IMG/VR virus record: IMGVR_UViG_3300037297_000141
Location: 1 to 32,986 of that record
DNA from: a virus
Length of the DNA stretch: 32,986 bases
Direction: 5' to 3' (one strand)
Positions 24,665 through 30,452 of this stretch are shown in pieces (position 1 is the first letter of the stretch; each line of letters opens with the position of its first letter). The position numbers and the translations under genes are program-made. The notes under the pieces were generated by a model. The model made no database searches and had not been told where the DNA came from. It saw only the letters and a program-made list of their open reading frames with translations.

Positions 24665-25390
24665 TTAAAAATCCTCTAATAATTTTGAAAATTCGCTTTG
24701 GGCACTAGGCTGGACGGGACCCGACCCAGAACCCCCAGGGGGGTGTGCCTGGCTACCCAGCGCCTCGATCCCAGCGCCTCGCTTCGGCACACCTTTGTCG
24801 CTGCGTGTCTTGCGTGGCTTCGCGTCTACCACTTCGATCACTTCGCCCTTCACGTCTATCATGCCGCGCCTTTGTATCTCGCGCATCAACGCTGGCACGA
24901 GCGACGATAGTGCCTTGGTATTTTCGCTCGATGAGATCGACGTTGGCTTACCCTGCAGCACTTGCGACATGTCAAACAGAGTCTTGATGATAGAGTTCAA
25001 CTCGCTCAGTTTGGCGTTACTGACGTTATACCTATCAATGTAGCTAATTGTTAATGCCAGCTTTTCTTTGAGCGTAGGCAGCAAGTCCGCGTGCGGATCT
25101 ATTTCAGCGGGATGCGCAGCGCTTACAGCCGGGCGCGAAACATTGCCGCGCTTCGATTTTTTCTTTTCATGAACCGCTAAAACTGTGGGCGCAGCACCCG
25201 GATGTCGACGTATCAGCTCGTCAACACCATGATCATTAATACCCTTGTACATCGCGTTATGTGCTGCGACGTTCGACGTTCCCAGCTCTATCGCAGCTTC
25301 GCTTATCGAGCAGCCGCGCGTTGCGATAACTTGCAGTAGGTTGCTGAGAAACGGCGTCAACGCGCCTGTGCTTTGATCTATGTCCGTCAT
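24665..25390 (-). CDS. Small terminase subunit candidate / HTH protein (241 aa)
   Basis: A 241-aa protein opening the late arm. Residues about 18-45 (IATRGCSISEAAIELGTSNV, then AAHNAMYKG) look like a helix-turn-helix similar to those of small terminases, and a helical oligomerisation region follows (LKEKLALTISYIDRYNVSNA, about 108-150). The basic linker near 82-92 (EKKKSKRGNVSRP) could bind DNA. The C-terminal Pro/Gly-rich segment (SQAHPPGGSGSGPVQPS) is flexible and ends SKLLEDF, a possible contact with the large subunit. The ATG lacks a clear Shine-Dalgarno sequence, and the large terminase is 2.6 kb downstream rather than adjacent, so a transcription regulator remains an alternative. Confidence 0.65.
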   Translation of the reverse strand: MTDIDQSTGALTPFLSNLLQVIATRGCSISEAAIELGTSNVAAHNAMYKGINDHGVDELIRRHPGAAPTVLAVHEKKKSKRGNVSRPAVSAAHPAEIDPHADLLPTLKEKLALTISYIDRYNVSNAKLSELNSIIKTLFDMSQVLQGKPTSISSSENTKALSSLVPALMREIQRRGMIDVKGEVIEVVDAKPRKTRSDKGVPKRGAGIEALGSQAHPPGGSGSGPVQPSAQSEFSKLLEDF

Positions 25391-25510
25391 ATGGGGGTCT
25401 ATGAGTTTACACGTTCGATTGACCCGGTTTTATCAGATCCGTGTCGCTTAGACAACAAAATGCTATCTAATGCCTTATATTAGCAAATCGTAATATAAAG
25501 TTTTTTGAGT

Positions 25511-25538
25511 TCAGTGCTTGACTTAGATAATCAGTGCT
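25511..25538 (+). repeat. 8-bp direct repeats flanking the promoter spacer (operator candidate)
   Basis: TCAGTGCT occurs at 25511-25518 and again at 25531-25538, exactly 20 bp apart (about two helical turns). One copy abuts the -35 box and the other lies in the spacer just before the -10 box. This is the geometry of a repressor or activator site. The regulator is unknown. Confidence 0.5.
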
Positions 25539-25546
25539 AGTAAATT
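25518..25546 (+). promoter_or_regulatory. Sigma70-like promoter for the plus-strand arm
   Basis: TTGACT at 25518-25523 (5 of 6 to the -35 consensus), a 17-nt spacer, and TAAATT at 25541-25546 (4 of 6 to the -10 consensus). Transcription would start near 25553, about 34 nt before the first ATG of the plus arm. It is the only good promoter in the control region. Confidence 0.6.
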
Positions 25547-25586
25547 AATCACATGCTAAATAATTAAGCACACAAGTGAGGGTCAA

Positions 25587-25727
25587 ATGAGTAGCGACAA
25601 AGTATTAGAAGTATTAGAAGTGGTAGATAAAGCTTTTGAGTTTATTTTTGGTGTTATTGTTATTGCACCAGTGATTATTTTAACTGTAGTTGTACCAATT
25701 ATTATCTTAACTCAAAACATCGGTTAA
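25587..25727 (+). CDS. Small membrane protein (46 aa)
   Basis: The reading frame starts MSSDKVLEVLEVVDKAFEFI and continues with a strongly hydrophobic stretch (about residues 19-42, with VIVIAPVIILTVVVPIII), so it should form a transmembrane helix with a short polar N-terminus. GAGGG lies about 5 nt upstream. As the first gene behind the candidate promoter it is probably transcribed strongly and early. Such small single-TM phage proteins often act on host membrane proteins or in superinfection exclusion; here that is an untested possibility. VLEVLEV is a small internal repeat. Confidence 0.7.
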   Translation: MSSDKVLEVLEVVDKAFEFIFGVIVIAPVIILTVVVPIIILTQNIG

Positions 25728-25760
25728 ACCTTAACTCCAAGGACGGAGCCCACAAACGGA
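25727..25760 (+). repeat. 34-bp leader repeat, copy 1
   Basis: Identical to 26344-26377. It overlaps the final A of the preceding stop codon and ends just ahead of the ATG at 25771. It contains CTCC-AAGGAC-GGAG, able to form a small hairpin, and ACAAACGGA, whose GGA acts as the ribosome site. See the matching copy. Confidence 0.85.
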
Positions 25761-25770
25761 TCATAAAACT

Positions 25771-25989
25771 ATGTCTTACACTGACACTATAAGAGCATCA
25801 AAAACTGGTCATATTTACATATTCGAAGACGGCCTGGAAGTATTAGTTCCTTTTTCTATTTCTGGTTTTTCCGCGTCTACAAATATGTGTGAGTCTTACA
25901 CTGAGGCATCTACAAACGGAGGTTACCTTAGGTATTTAATTGACGGAGGTTCCGGGAAGGTGATTCGTAGATCTTATGAGCAGCGGTGA
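25771..25989 (+). CDS. Hypothetical protein (72 aa)
   Basis: A 72-aa protein (MSYTDTIRASKTGHIYIFED) with beta-strand-like alternation and no recognised motif. It carries an internal echo of its own start: SYTD at residues 2-5 and SYTE near 42-45 are encoded by an identical 12-nt sequence. It sits behind the 34-bp leader repeat. Its codon use is AT-rich like its neighbours. Function unknown. Confidence 0.65.
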   Translation: MSYTDTIRASKTGHIYIFEDGLEVLVPFSISGFSASTNMCESYTEASTNGGYLRYLIDGGSGKVIRRSYEQR

Positions 25990-26018
25990 TATCAAACACA
26001 CAAACGGAGATCTTAGAT

Positions 26019-26345
26019 ATGCGCATCCCAACAATAAAATTTAAAGCTAAGGTTAAGACCTGCCATTACACCGATGAGTCAAAAACATTTGAGTTTATCG
26101 AGATTCCGAAGTCACTTGGCAAGCGTCACTGCGATATGAGCGCTTTTCGCTGCCACTCATATTTTAGTAGCTATGCTAACTCAGACTTTTTTACTGGTAT
26201 TTTAGGTCGATACTTAAAGAGCATAGGTATAACTAAGGGTTATTTCCGTTTAGATGATCTTCCTCAAAACGTAACCGTTGATAACTCTAAGTTTCTTGCT
26301 GTTGTCACTATATCCGTGCCAGCGGATTATAATCCACGAAAATAA
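26019..26345 (+). CDS. Hypothetical protein (108 aa)
   Basis: A 108-aa protein starting MRIPTIKFKAKVKTCHYTDE. An upstream in-frame start (25986) exists, but the ATG at 26019 is preceded by ACAAACGGAGA (26000-26010), the same ribosome-site context used at 25751 and 26369, which decides the start. The centre (SYFSSYANSDFFTGILGRYL) is aromatic-rich. No family was recognised. Its stop codon overlaps the beginning of the second leader repeat. Confidence 0.68.
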   Translation: MRIPTIKFKAKVKTCHYTDESKTFEFIEIPKSLGKRHCDMSAFRCHSYFSSYANSDFFTGILGRYLKSIGITKGYFRLDDLPQNVTVDNSKFLAVVTISVPADYNPRK

Positions 26346-26377
26346 CCTTAACTCCAAGGACGGAGCCCACAAACGGA
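26344..26377 (+). repeat. 34-bp leader repeat, copy 2
   Basis: A perfect copy of 25727-25760. The sequence begins in the stop codon of the preceding gene and ends 10 nt before the ATG at 26388. The shorter core ACAAACGGAG is also found before 26019 and once inside the gene at 25912. The repeats bracket two small genes and could mediate their loss or exchange by recombination, or act as shared translational control. Confidence 0.85.
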
Positions 26378-26387
26378 GATCAAAACA

Positions 26388-26777
26388 ATGTACACCCATC
26401 ACCTAAAGTCAGACGCAAGTAAACGCGCATACATAATCGATAGATTTGATGGTCATATGACTGTTTACTTAGAAAATAAGCATCACTCATGTTACATAAA
26501 CGAGCGAGTATTTAACGCAATTTTCCAGCCTATAATACCAGTACCGGAAGTCAAAGAGCTTCGCGAAGTTATTTATATACGCAAAGGCTTAAATGGCTGG
26601 TTTATAAGTTTTTATTTATCCGATGGTACTATTGATCCGTTTGCCGTCAGGCGTTTTCGCTCCCATAATCTAGCTACACCTTATGAGCTGACAACTCCTT
26701 CCGATGTTGTTATTGCTCATGTAGAGCGGCATTTTCCTACAAGTGAAATTATTGTCGGCGATCCTCAATCCAACTAA
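26388..26777 (+). CDS. Hypothetical protein (129 aa)
   Basis: A 129-aa protein beginning MYTHHLKSDASKRAYIIDRF. It seems to have alpha/beta character (VKELREVIYIRKGLNGWFIS and DVVIAHVERHFPTSEIIVGD). Translation should start from the second leader repeat, where CGGAG lies about 9 nt upstream. The gene is followed after 12 bases by the DHH phosphoesterase gene and may be co-translated with it. No family recognised. Confidence 0.7.
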   Translation: MYTHHLKSDASKRAYIIDRFDGHMTVYLENKHHSCYINERVFNAIFQPIIPVPEVKELREVIYIRKGLNGWFISFYLSDGTIDPFAVRRFRSHNLATPYELTTPSDVVIAHVERHFPTSEIIVGDPQSN

Positions 26778-26789
26778 GGAATATTATTT

Positions 26790-27665
26790 ATGAGCAACGA
26801 TATTGTATGTCTATACCACAAAAATTGCGCTGATGGTTTCGGCGCTGCCTACGCTGTGTGGTGTGTTTATCAGGATAAAGTTGATTACATACCTGTTCAA
26901 TATGGTGATGAGCCTCCTGATGTGGTGGGTAAAGAGGTTTTAATCGTTGATTTTAGTTTTAAGCGCGATGTTCTTCTCTCAATGGCCGATACTGCCAGGT
27001 CAGTCACAATCATCGATCATCATAAAACTGCTCAGGAAGATTTGGAGGGCATTTTCGACCTCCCGAAAATTAACGGAATTTTCGATATGACTAGATCAGG
27101 CGCTGTTCTTACTTGGGAGTATTTCCACTCTCACCTAGTTCCCCTACTACTCAAATATGTTCAGGACCGAGATTTGTGGAAGTGGAAACTTCCTTCCTCC
27201 AGGGAGGTATCGGCAGCAATCCAATCCTATCCTTTTGATTTTGAACTTTGGTCAAATTTTGACGTGGACGAGCTGGCAGTTGAGGGTGCTGCTATCCTCC
27301 GCTACCAGCGCCAGCAAATTGAGATAGCTAAAAAACAGTATTGGTTTGAGACTATCACCGGGTTTCGAGTTCCTATTGTCAACCTACGCGGGATACTCGT
27401 CTCAGACGTCGTAGGAGAACTATCTGAGGGCTTTCCGTTTGCAGCAGCGGTGTTCTACACTGAGACCTCTAAAATCTACTCACTGCGTTCTAAGGAGGGT
27501 GGAGAGGATGTTTCCGCGGTAGCTGCTAAGTTTGGTGGTGGAGGTCATAAGCACGCCGCGGGATTTTCAGTGCCTCTGATACAAACTCACGAGGATGCCG
27601 AGGATACTGCTGTGCTCTTAAAAGCCCGCCTCAGAACTCTGACTTTCGATCCACAAGAGAAGTAA
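26790..27665 (+). CDS. DHH/DHHA1 family phosphoesterase
   Basis: A 291-aa protein with the full DHH layout. The N-terminal metal motif is YHKNCADGFGAAYA (D15), then LIVDFS and the signature VTIIDHHKT (D76, H77, H78), YVQDRDLWKWKL near 130, and the C-terminal DHHA1 substrate-binding loop GGGGHKHAAGF (residues 249-259). DHH enzymes of this kind degrade short RNA/DNA fragments (NrnA-like) or cyclic dinucleotides. In a phage, nanoRNA turnover or removal of a defence signal such as a cyclic dinucleotide are both plausible. A weak AAGGA ribosome site precedes the start. The phosphoesterase call is firm, the substrate is not. Confidence 0.92.
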   Translation: MSNDIVCLYHKNCADGFGAAYAVWCVYQDKVDYIPVQYGDEPPDVVGKEVLIVDFSFKRDVLLSMADTARSVTIIDHHKTAQEDLEGIFDLPKINGIFDMTRSGAVLTWEYFHSHLVPLLLKYVQDRDLWKWKLPSSREVSAAIQSYPFDFELWSNFDVDELAVEGAAILRYQRQQIEIAKKQYWFETITGFRVPIVNLRGILVSDVVGELSEGFPFAAAVFYTETSKIYSLRSKEGGEDVSAVAAKFGGGGHKHAAGFSVPLIQTHEDAEDTAVLLKARLRTLTFDPQEK

Positions 27666-27674
27666 AACCCGACC

Positions 27675-27690
27675 GGGGGAGTAATCCCCC
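27675..27690 (+). other. Stem-loop just after the DHH gene
   Basis: GGGGGA pairs with TCCCCC around a GTAA tetraloop (GNRA type), beginning nine bases past the stop codon. No T-run follows, so it is a weak terminator at best; it may stabilise the mRNA 3' end. Confidence 0.55.
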
Positions 27691-28014
27691 AAGCCGAGCC
27701 CAGTGTGCAACAGGCACCGCCAACCATACCTCCATCACCCCCAGTTGACAATACCCTCCGGCACTGTTATTTGTGGTCAATACCCCGAAATTCCTGCCTT
27801 TCAGCTGTTTTCGGGCTCTAACTCACACTGTCCCGGCTCTTTTAGTCACATAGAGCTGGGACAGACTGTGGGACAGAGCCGGGACAGCTGCATCCTATTG
27901 ATTTTCCTAAACTTTTTCGCGTTTTTTACTCCATTGTCCCGGCGTCCCGGATGTTTCCCATACTCCCTAGCCTTAATATTACCTTACCCTTGTCACCCTC
28001 TTCCCTTTTACTAA

Positions 28015-28038
28015 ACTACTACTACTACTACTACTACT
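28015..28038 (+). repeat. (ACT)8 trinucleotide repeat
   Basis: Eight uninterrupted ACT units directly abut the tandem TGGGACAG pair at 28038-28053. AGTAGT at 28056-28061 could pair with its end across the two motifs. Copy number may vary between isolates through slippage. Confidence 0.9.
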
Positions 28039-28119
28039 GGGACAGTGGGACAGAGAGTAGTAAAGCCCAACGGAATCAACAACTTACAGCTGTCCCGGCT
28101 CTGTCCCGGCTCTCGGTTT

Positions 28120-28139
28120 TGTCCCGGCTAGCTGGGACA
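28120..28139. repeat. 20-bp near-palindrome TGTCCCGGCTAGCTGGGACA
   Basis: Two opposed copies of the array motif meet head to head; only one base pair departs from perfect symmetry around the TAGCT centre. It suits binding of a protein dimer and closes the left motif cluster beside the AT-rich block. Confidence 0.8.
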
Positions 28140-28140
28140 C

Positions 28141-28330
28141 TAGAAATAGTAAGTCATTGATTTATAAGATAATCCTACCTCCACACAGCACGGATGCTGC
28201 AAAAATCAGCACATAGTTTATATGTTGCTTTTGTCGCTTTTTATGAGGTTTTAAACAAATATCGAGTTCATTATTTATACAGCTAAAATTTTAAGTTTCA
28301 ATCATTTCAAACTTCGCTCTTAGCACCTAG
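28141..28330. other. AT-rich motif-free block between the two motif clusters
   Basis: This block of about 190 bp has no GGGACA copy, in contrast to both sides, and is clearly AT-rich, with long A/T runs (for example 28241-28290). A small perfect hairpin CAGCA-CGGA-TGCTG sits at 28186-28199. It could act as a DNA-unwinding element if the array is an origin. Confidence 0.5.
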
Positions 28331-28387
28331 AGCCGGGACACAAACGCCGCAGCCCATGTCACACGTAGTGTGTAGCTGTCCCGGCTC
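28330..28387. repeat. 11-bp perfect inverted repeat with nested stem
   Basis: GAGCCGGGACA (28330-28340) and TGTCCCGGCTC (28377-28387) are perfect inverted copies. Inside the loop CACAC-GTA-GTGTG (28360-28372) forms a second stem. The element could extrude as a cruciform or fold as RNA. It begins the right motif cluster. Confidence 0.75.
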
Positions 28388-28501
28388 CAATCATACAGCC
28401 GGGACACAGAGCATTAAGCCGGGACACATCGTCGTGTCCTGCGCGGGACAGCTGGGACAACCGTTCGTCAGAAAACGCATCAAATTTTTTGGAAAATACG
28501 G

Positions 28502-28530
28502 TGGACAAATGATTTGTGGAGGCGTAAAGT
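28502..28530 (+). promoter_or_regulatory. Promoter candidate for the DUF932 gene
   Basis: TGGACA (28502-28507, 5 of 6), a 17-nt spacer and TAAAGT (28525-28530, 4 of 6) give a plausible sigma70 promoter with a start near 28537 and a leader of about 60 nt. Two array motifs (28445, 28454) end about 40-50 bp upstream of the -35 box. Confidence 0.5.
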
Positions 28531-28595
28531 AAAAACCATGCTGAAAAACACAGCACATGATAAGAAAACAACCATCACACATGAGGATACACAGA

Positions 28596-29579
28596 ATGGC
28601 ACACGAACTCCGCAGCTCAAAAGACATCGCATTCGCAGGCAAGACCCCGTGGCACGGTCTGGGCACCCGCCTACTTCCTTCGGACACACTGGACCAATGG
28701 CGAGTCGCGGCGGGCCTGGACTGGGTCGCTGATCGCCGCCAAGCCTATTTCAGCACGCGCACTGCAGAGGGCCGTAATGTCCCCACTCCAATCAAAGATC
28801 GCTGGGCCTTGGTGCGCAGCGACACCCAAGAGCCGCTGGGTCTGGTATCCACCCGGTACCAGATCGTTCAGCCGAAAGAGGTTATGGAGTTCTACCGCGA
28901 CCTTACTGACAGCCTGGATTTTCAGATGGAGACGGCCGGGTGTTTGGCAGGTGGCGCCAGGATCTGGGCGCTGGCAAAGACGCCCAACACGATGCGCATT
29001 AAGGGGCAGGACCAGGTAGATGGTTACCTTCTCCTCGCCACCTCATTTGACGGCACGATGGCTACTACCGCTCAGTTCACCTCAGTCCGGGTGGTCTGCC
29101 AGAATACGCTGTCACTATCTTTGAGCAACAATAGATCAAATAAGATAAGCATCGCTCACAAAGCCCGGTTTGACGAGAATCAGGTAAAGTATCAGCTGGG
29201 CATCTACGGTGACGCGTGGGGTAATTTCGAAGAGCAGGTCAATCACTTGGCGGAAAAGCGTGTGGGCGAGGTCGAGGTGGTAGAGTATCTGCGCCAGGTA
29301 CTGCCTGACAGCACACAGCCTGTGGTGAAAGCCGGGCGCGTCGTGCTTCCGCCTACGTACAAGAAGATCATATCGCTGTTTGCAGGAGGTATGGGACAAG
29401 AGCTGCGCTCTGCGAACCAGACGTATTGGGGGCTTGTGAACGCTGTCACAGAGTACTATGACCACCACGCCAAGGCAGCCAAAAAGGGAGGACGCCTTGA
29501 CAGCGCGTGGTTTGGACGTGGTGCGGCAACAAAGCAGCGTGCCTTCGAAACAGCCCTTGAGATGGCGGATGCGGCGTAA
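28596..29579 (+). CDS. DUF932 phage/plasmid-like protein
   Basis: A 327-aa protein of the DUF932 (TIGR03299-type) family found in phages and plasmids. Signature segments are FAGKTPWHGLGTRL (near the start), WALVRSDTQEPLGLVSTRYQ, VQPKEVMEFY, GCLAGGARIWALAKTPNTMR, DGYLLLATSFDGTMATTAQF and TSVRVVCQNTL, and near the C-terminus YWGLVNAVTEYYDHHAKAAK. The ATG at 28596 has GAGGA 8 nt upstream; the longer reading from 28557 lacks a ribosome site. Biochemical role is not established; it is often near replication genes. The gene is visibly richer in G+C than its early-arm neighbours, which suggests separate acquisition. Confidence 0.93.
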   Translation: MAHELRSSKDIAFAGKTPWHGLGTRLLPSDTLDQWRVAAGLDWVADRRQAYFSTRTAEGRNVPTPIKDRWALVRSDTQEPLGLVSTRYQIVQPKEVMEFYRDLTDSLDFQMETAGCLAGGARIWALAKTPNTMRIKGQDQVDGYLLLATSFDGTMATTAQFTSVRVVCQNTLSLSLSNNRSNKISIAHKARFDENQVKYQLGIYGDAWGNFEEQVNHLAEKRVGEVEVVEYLRQVLPDSTQPVVKAGRVVLPPTYKKIISLFAGGMGQELRSANQTYWGLVNAVTEYYDHHAKAAKKGGRLDSAWFGRGAATKQRAFETALEMADAA

Positions 29580-29674
29580 GCGCACCTGAGGCGTAGCCAG
29601 GGACGGCTGCAGTGCGACGTTGAAGCGCGCGCAGTGGACGGAGACCACCATACCTTGCACACTGGAGGAAAATA

Positions 29675-30031
29675 ATGGCTTACCTAACATCAGAAAATAG
29701 GCTACGCATGATAAAGTTCCTCCGCCACCTAGCCAACGGCGGCGAACCACTCGATCACTCAGAGGGGCTATGCGGGAACTTACGAAAAAAGTTTGGAGTT
29801 GATTTAGATCGTCTATTCAGCTGCTACACAAATGTTATGAATAAGTACGACAGGTTCAGCGGAGATTATCCGTTCCCAGTAACAAACGGTTGGTTTTTTA
29901 GTCCCAAGGAAGCGTTCGATAACGCATCTGCAAACAATACAATGTTCAAAGGCGTCTACGGTCAGGAGCGCAGGAGGCTTGCCGCATACCTTGCCAATGA
30001 GGCCGAAAAAGAGTTGGTAGAAGGCAAATGA
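29675..30031 (+). CDS. Hypothetical protein (118 aa)
   Basis: A 118-aa soluble protein (MAYLTSENRLRMIKFLRHLA) with a central aromatic stretch (FSGDYPFPVTNGWFFSPKEA) and a helical C-terminus. GGAGGA lies 7 nt upstream. About 95 bases without a gene precede it. The stop overlaps the next gene (ATGA). It resembles the small phage proteins near DUF932 genes but no family is certain. Confidence 0.72.
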   Translation: MAYLTSENRLRMIKFLRHLANGGEPLDHSEGLCGNLRKKFGVDLDRLFSCYTNVMNKYDRFSGDYPFPVTNGWFFSPKEAFDNASANNTMFKGVYGQERRRLAAYLANEAEKELVEGK

Positions 30032-30225
30032 AGATATGCCAGAGCTGCGGAGAGAGATTGTTTTATGTAGGCGATAAATGCGCTGAGTGCGAAAGTCTTC
30101 TTAAGGATCAAAGAGAGGATTGTCGGCCTATCTCTAACAACCCAGAACCACTACGTAATGGTAGCTATGTGACAGTATCGACAAGATTAAGCGACGAAAG
30201 AAGTTACTGTCAGATAAAAATATAA
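30028..30225 (+). CDS. Small zinc-ribbon protein (65 aa)
   Basis: Residues 4-21 hold CQSC and CAEC pairs (C4, C7, C18, C21), typical of a zinc ribbon, followed by a polar tail. It begins inside the stop of the preceding gene (ATGA overlap). Such small ribbons in phages often bind nucleic acid or host RNA polymerase; here function is unknown. Confidence 0.72.
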   Translation: MKICQSCGERLFYVGDKCAECESLLKDQREDCRPISNNPEPLRNGSYVTVSTRLSDERSYCQIKI

Positions 30226-30245
30226 GTTAAACAAGAGTGCTAAAC

Positions 30246-30437
30246 ATGGAGAAATTATTGGTAGTCATCGATAAAAAAGTTCTGGCGGCGTACTTGCTGG
30301 GAGTTCTTTTGATGCTAGTTCCGATTTTCTTTCTTATCTGCGAAGTCGAGGAGAGAAACGAGATAATTAAAAAGTACTTCAACATGGTGCGCACATATAA
30401 AGAAGTCTGCGCGCCTCCCGCTAAAATAAATATGTAA
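30246..30437 (+). CDS. Small membrane protein (63 aa)
   Basis: A 63-aa protein with one strong TM helix (about 13-34, LAAYLLGVLLMLVPIFFLIC) and a charged C-terminal cytoplasmic or periplasmic part (EVEERNEIIKKYF). A GTG at 30237 extends the frame, but the ATG at 30246 has AAGAG 8 nt upstream and is preferred. Function unknown. Confidence 0.68.
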   Translation: MEKLLVVIDKKVLAAYLLGVLLMLVPIFFLICEVEERNEIIKKYFNMVRTYKEVCAPPAKINM

Positions 30438-30452
30438 TTGAGGATCCCACAA

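Larger units (their letters stand above)
25391..25586. promoter_or_regulatory. Divergent control region between late and early arms
   Basis: This 196-bp AT-rich stretch separates the minus-strand late operon from the plus-strand genes. It contains the plus-strand promoter and the 8-bp direct repeats listed separately. For the minus strand I see only weak candidates (for example TTGTTG, 17 nt, TGATAA on that strand near 25430-25460), which are not good enough to call a promoter. No open reading frame is convincing here. Confidence 0.6.
27829..28460. repeat. GGGACA/TGTCCC motif array (iteron-like)
   Basis: I count 17 exact GGGACA or TGTCCC hexamers in 631 bp, starting at 27829, 27858, 27870, 27881, 27935, 28039, 28047, 28091, 28102, 28120, 28134, 28335, 28377, 28401, 28421, 28445 and 28454, plus near-copies at 27944 and 28435. 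About 0.3 would be expected by chance. The usual context is AGCCGGGACA or AGCTGGGACA. Spacings include 8, 11, 12 and 20 bp. The copies lie on both strands, so this is not a simple tandem array or CRISPR. Confidence 0.85.
27666..28595. other. Gene-free region of about 930 bp with a GGGACA/TGTCCC array
   Basis: Neither strand carries a convincing gene here. The left part (27666-27828) holds a short stem-loop at 27675-27690. The array of GGGACA motifs spans about 27829-28460, with a central AT-rich block 28141-28330. The right end (28460-28595) contains a candidate promoter for the DUF932 gene. The whole is treated as a candidate replication or control region. Confidence 0.7.

Noticed and set aside
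27675-27690. Strong intrinsic terminator after the DHH gene
   Set aside because: The stem is good, but no T-run follows, so termination is doubtful.
27703-28160. Plus-strand ORFs in the gene-free region
   Set aside because: Composition follows the repeats (poly-Tyr from ACT units), and no ribosome site or family similarity is visible.
28141-28330. tRNA gene in the AT-rich block
   Set aside because: No acceptor stem, no anticodon loop and no TTC-type arm could be fitted; only a 5-bp hairpin is present.
27829-28460. CRISPR array
   Set aside because: The repeated unit is only 6-10 bp, lies on both strands and has irregular spacing; there are no spacers of equal length and no cas genes.
28391-28687. 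Minus-strand ORFs of about 70-98 codons over the motif array and DUF932 start
   Set aside because: They run antisense through the repeats, are rich in Cys and Phe, lack ribosome sites and overlap the well-supported DUF932 gene.
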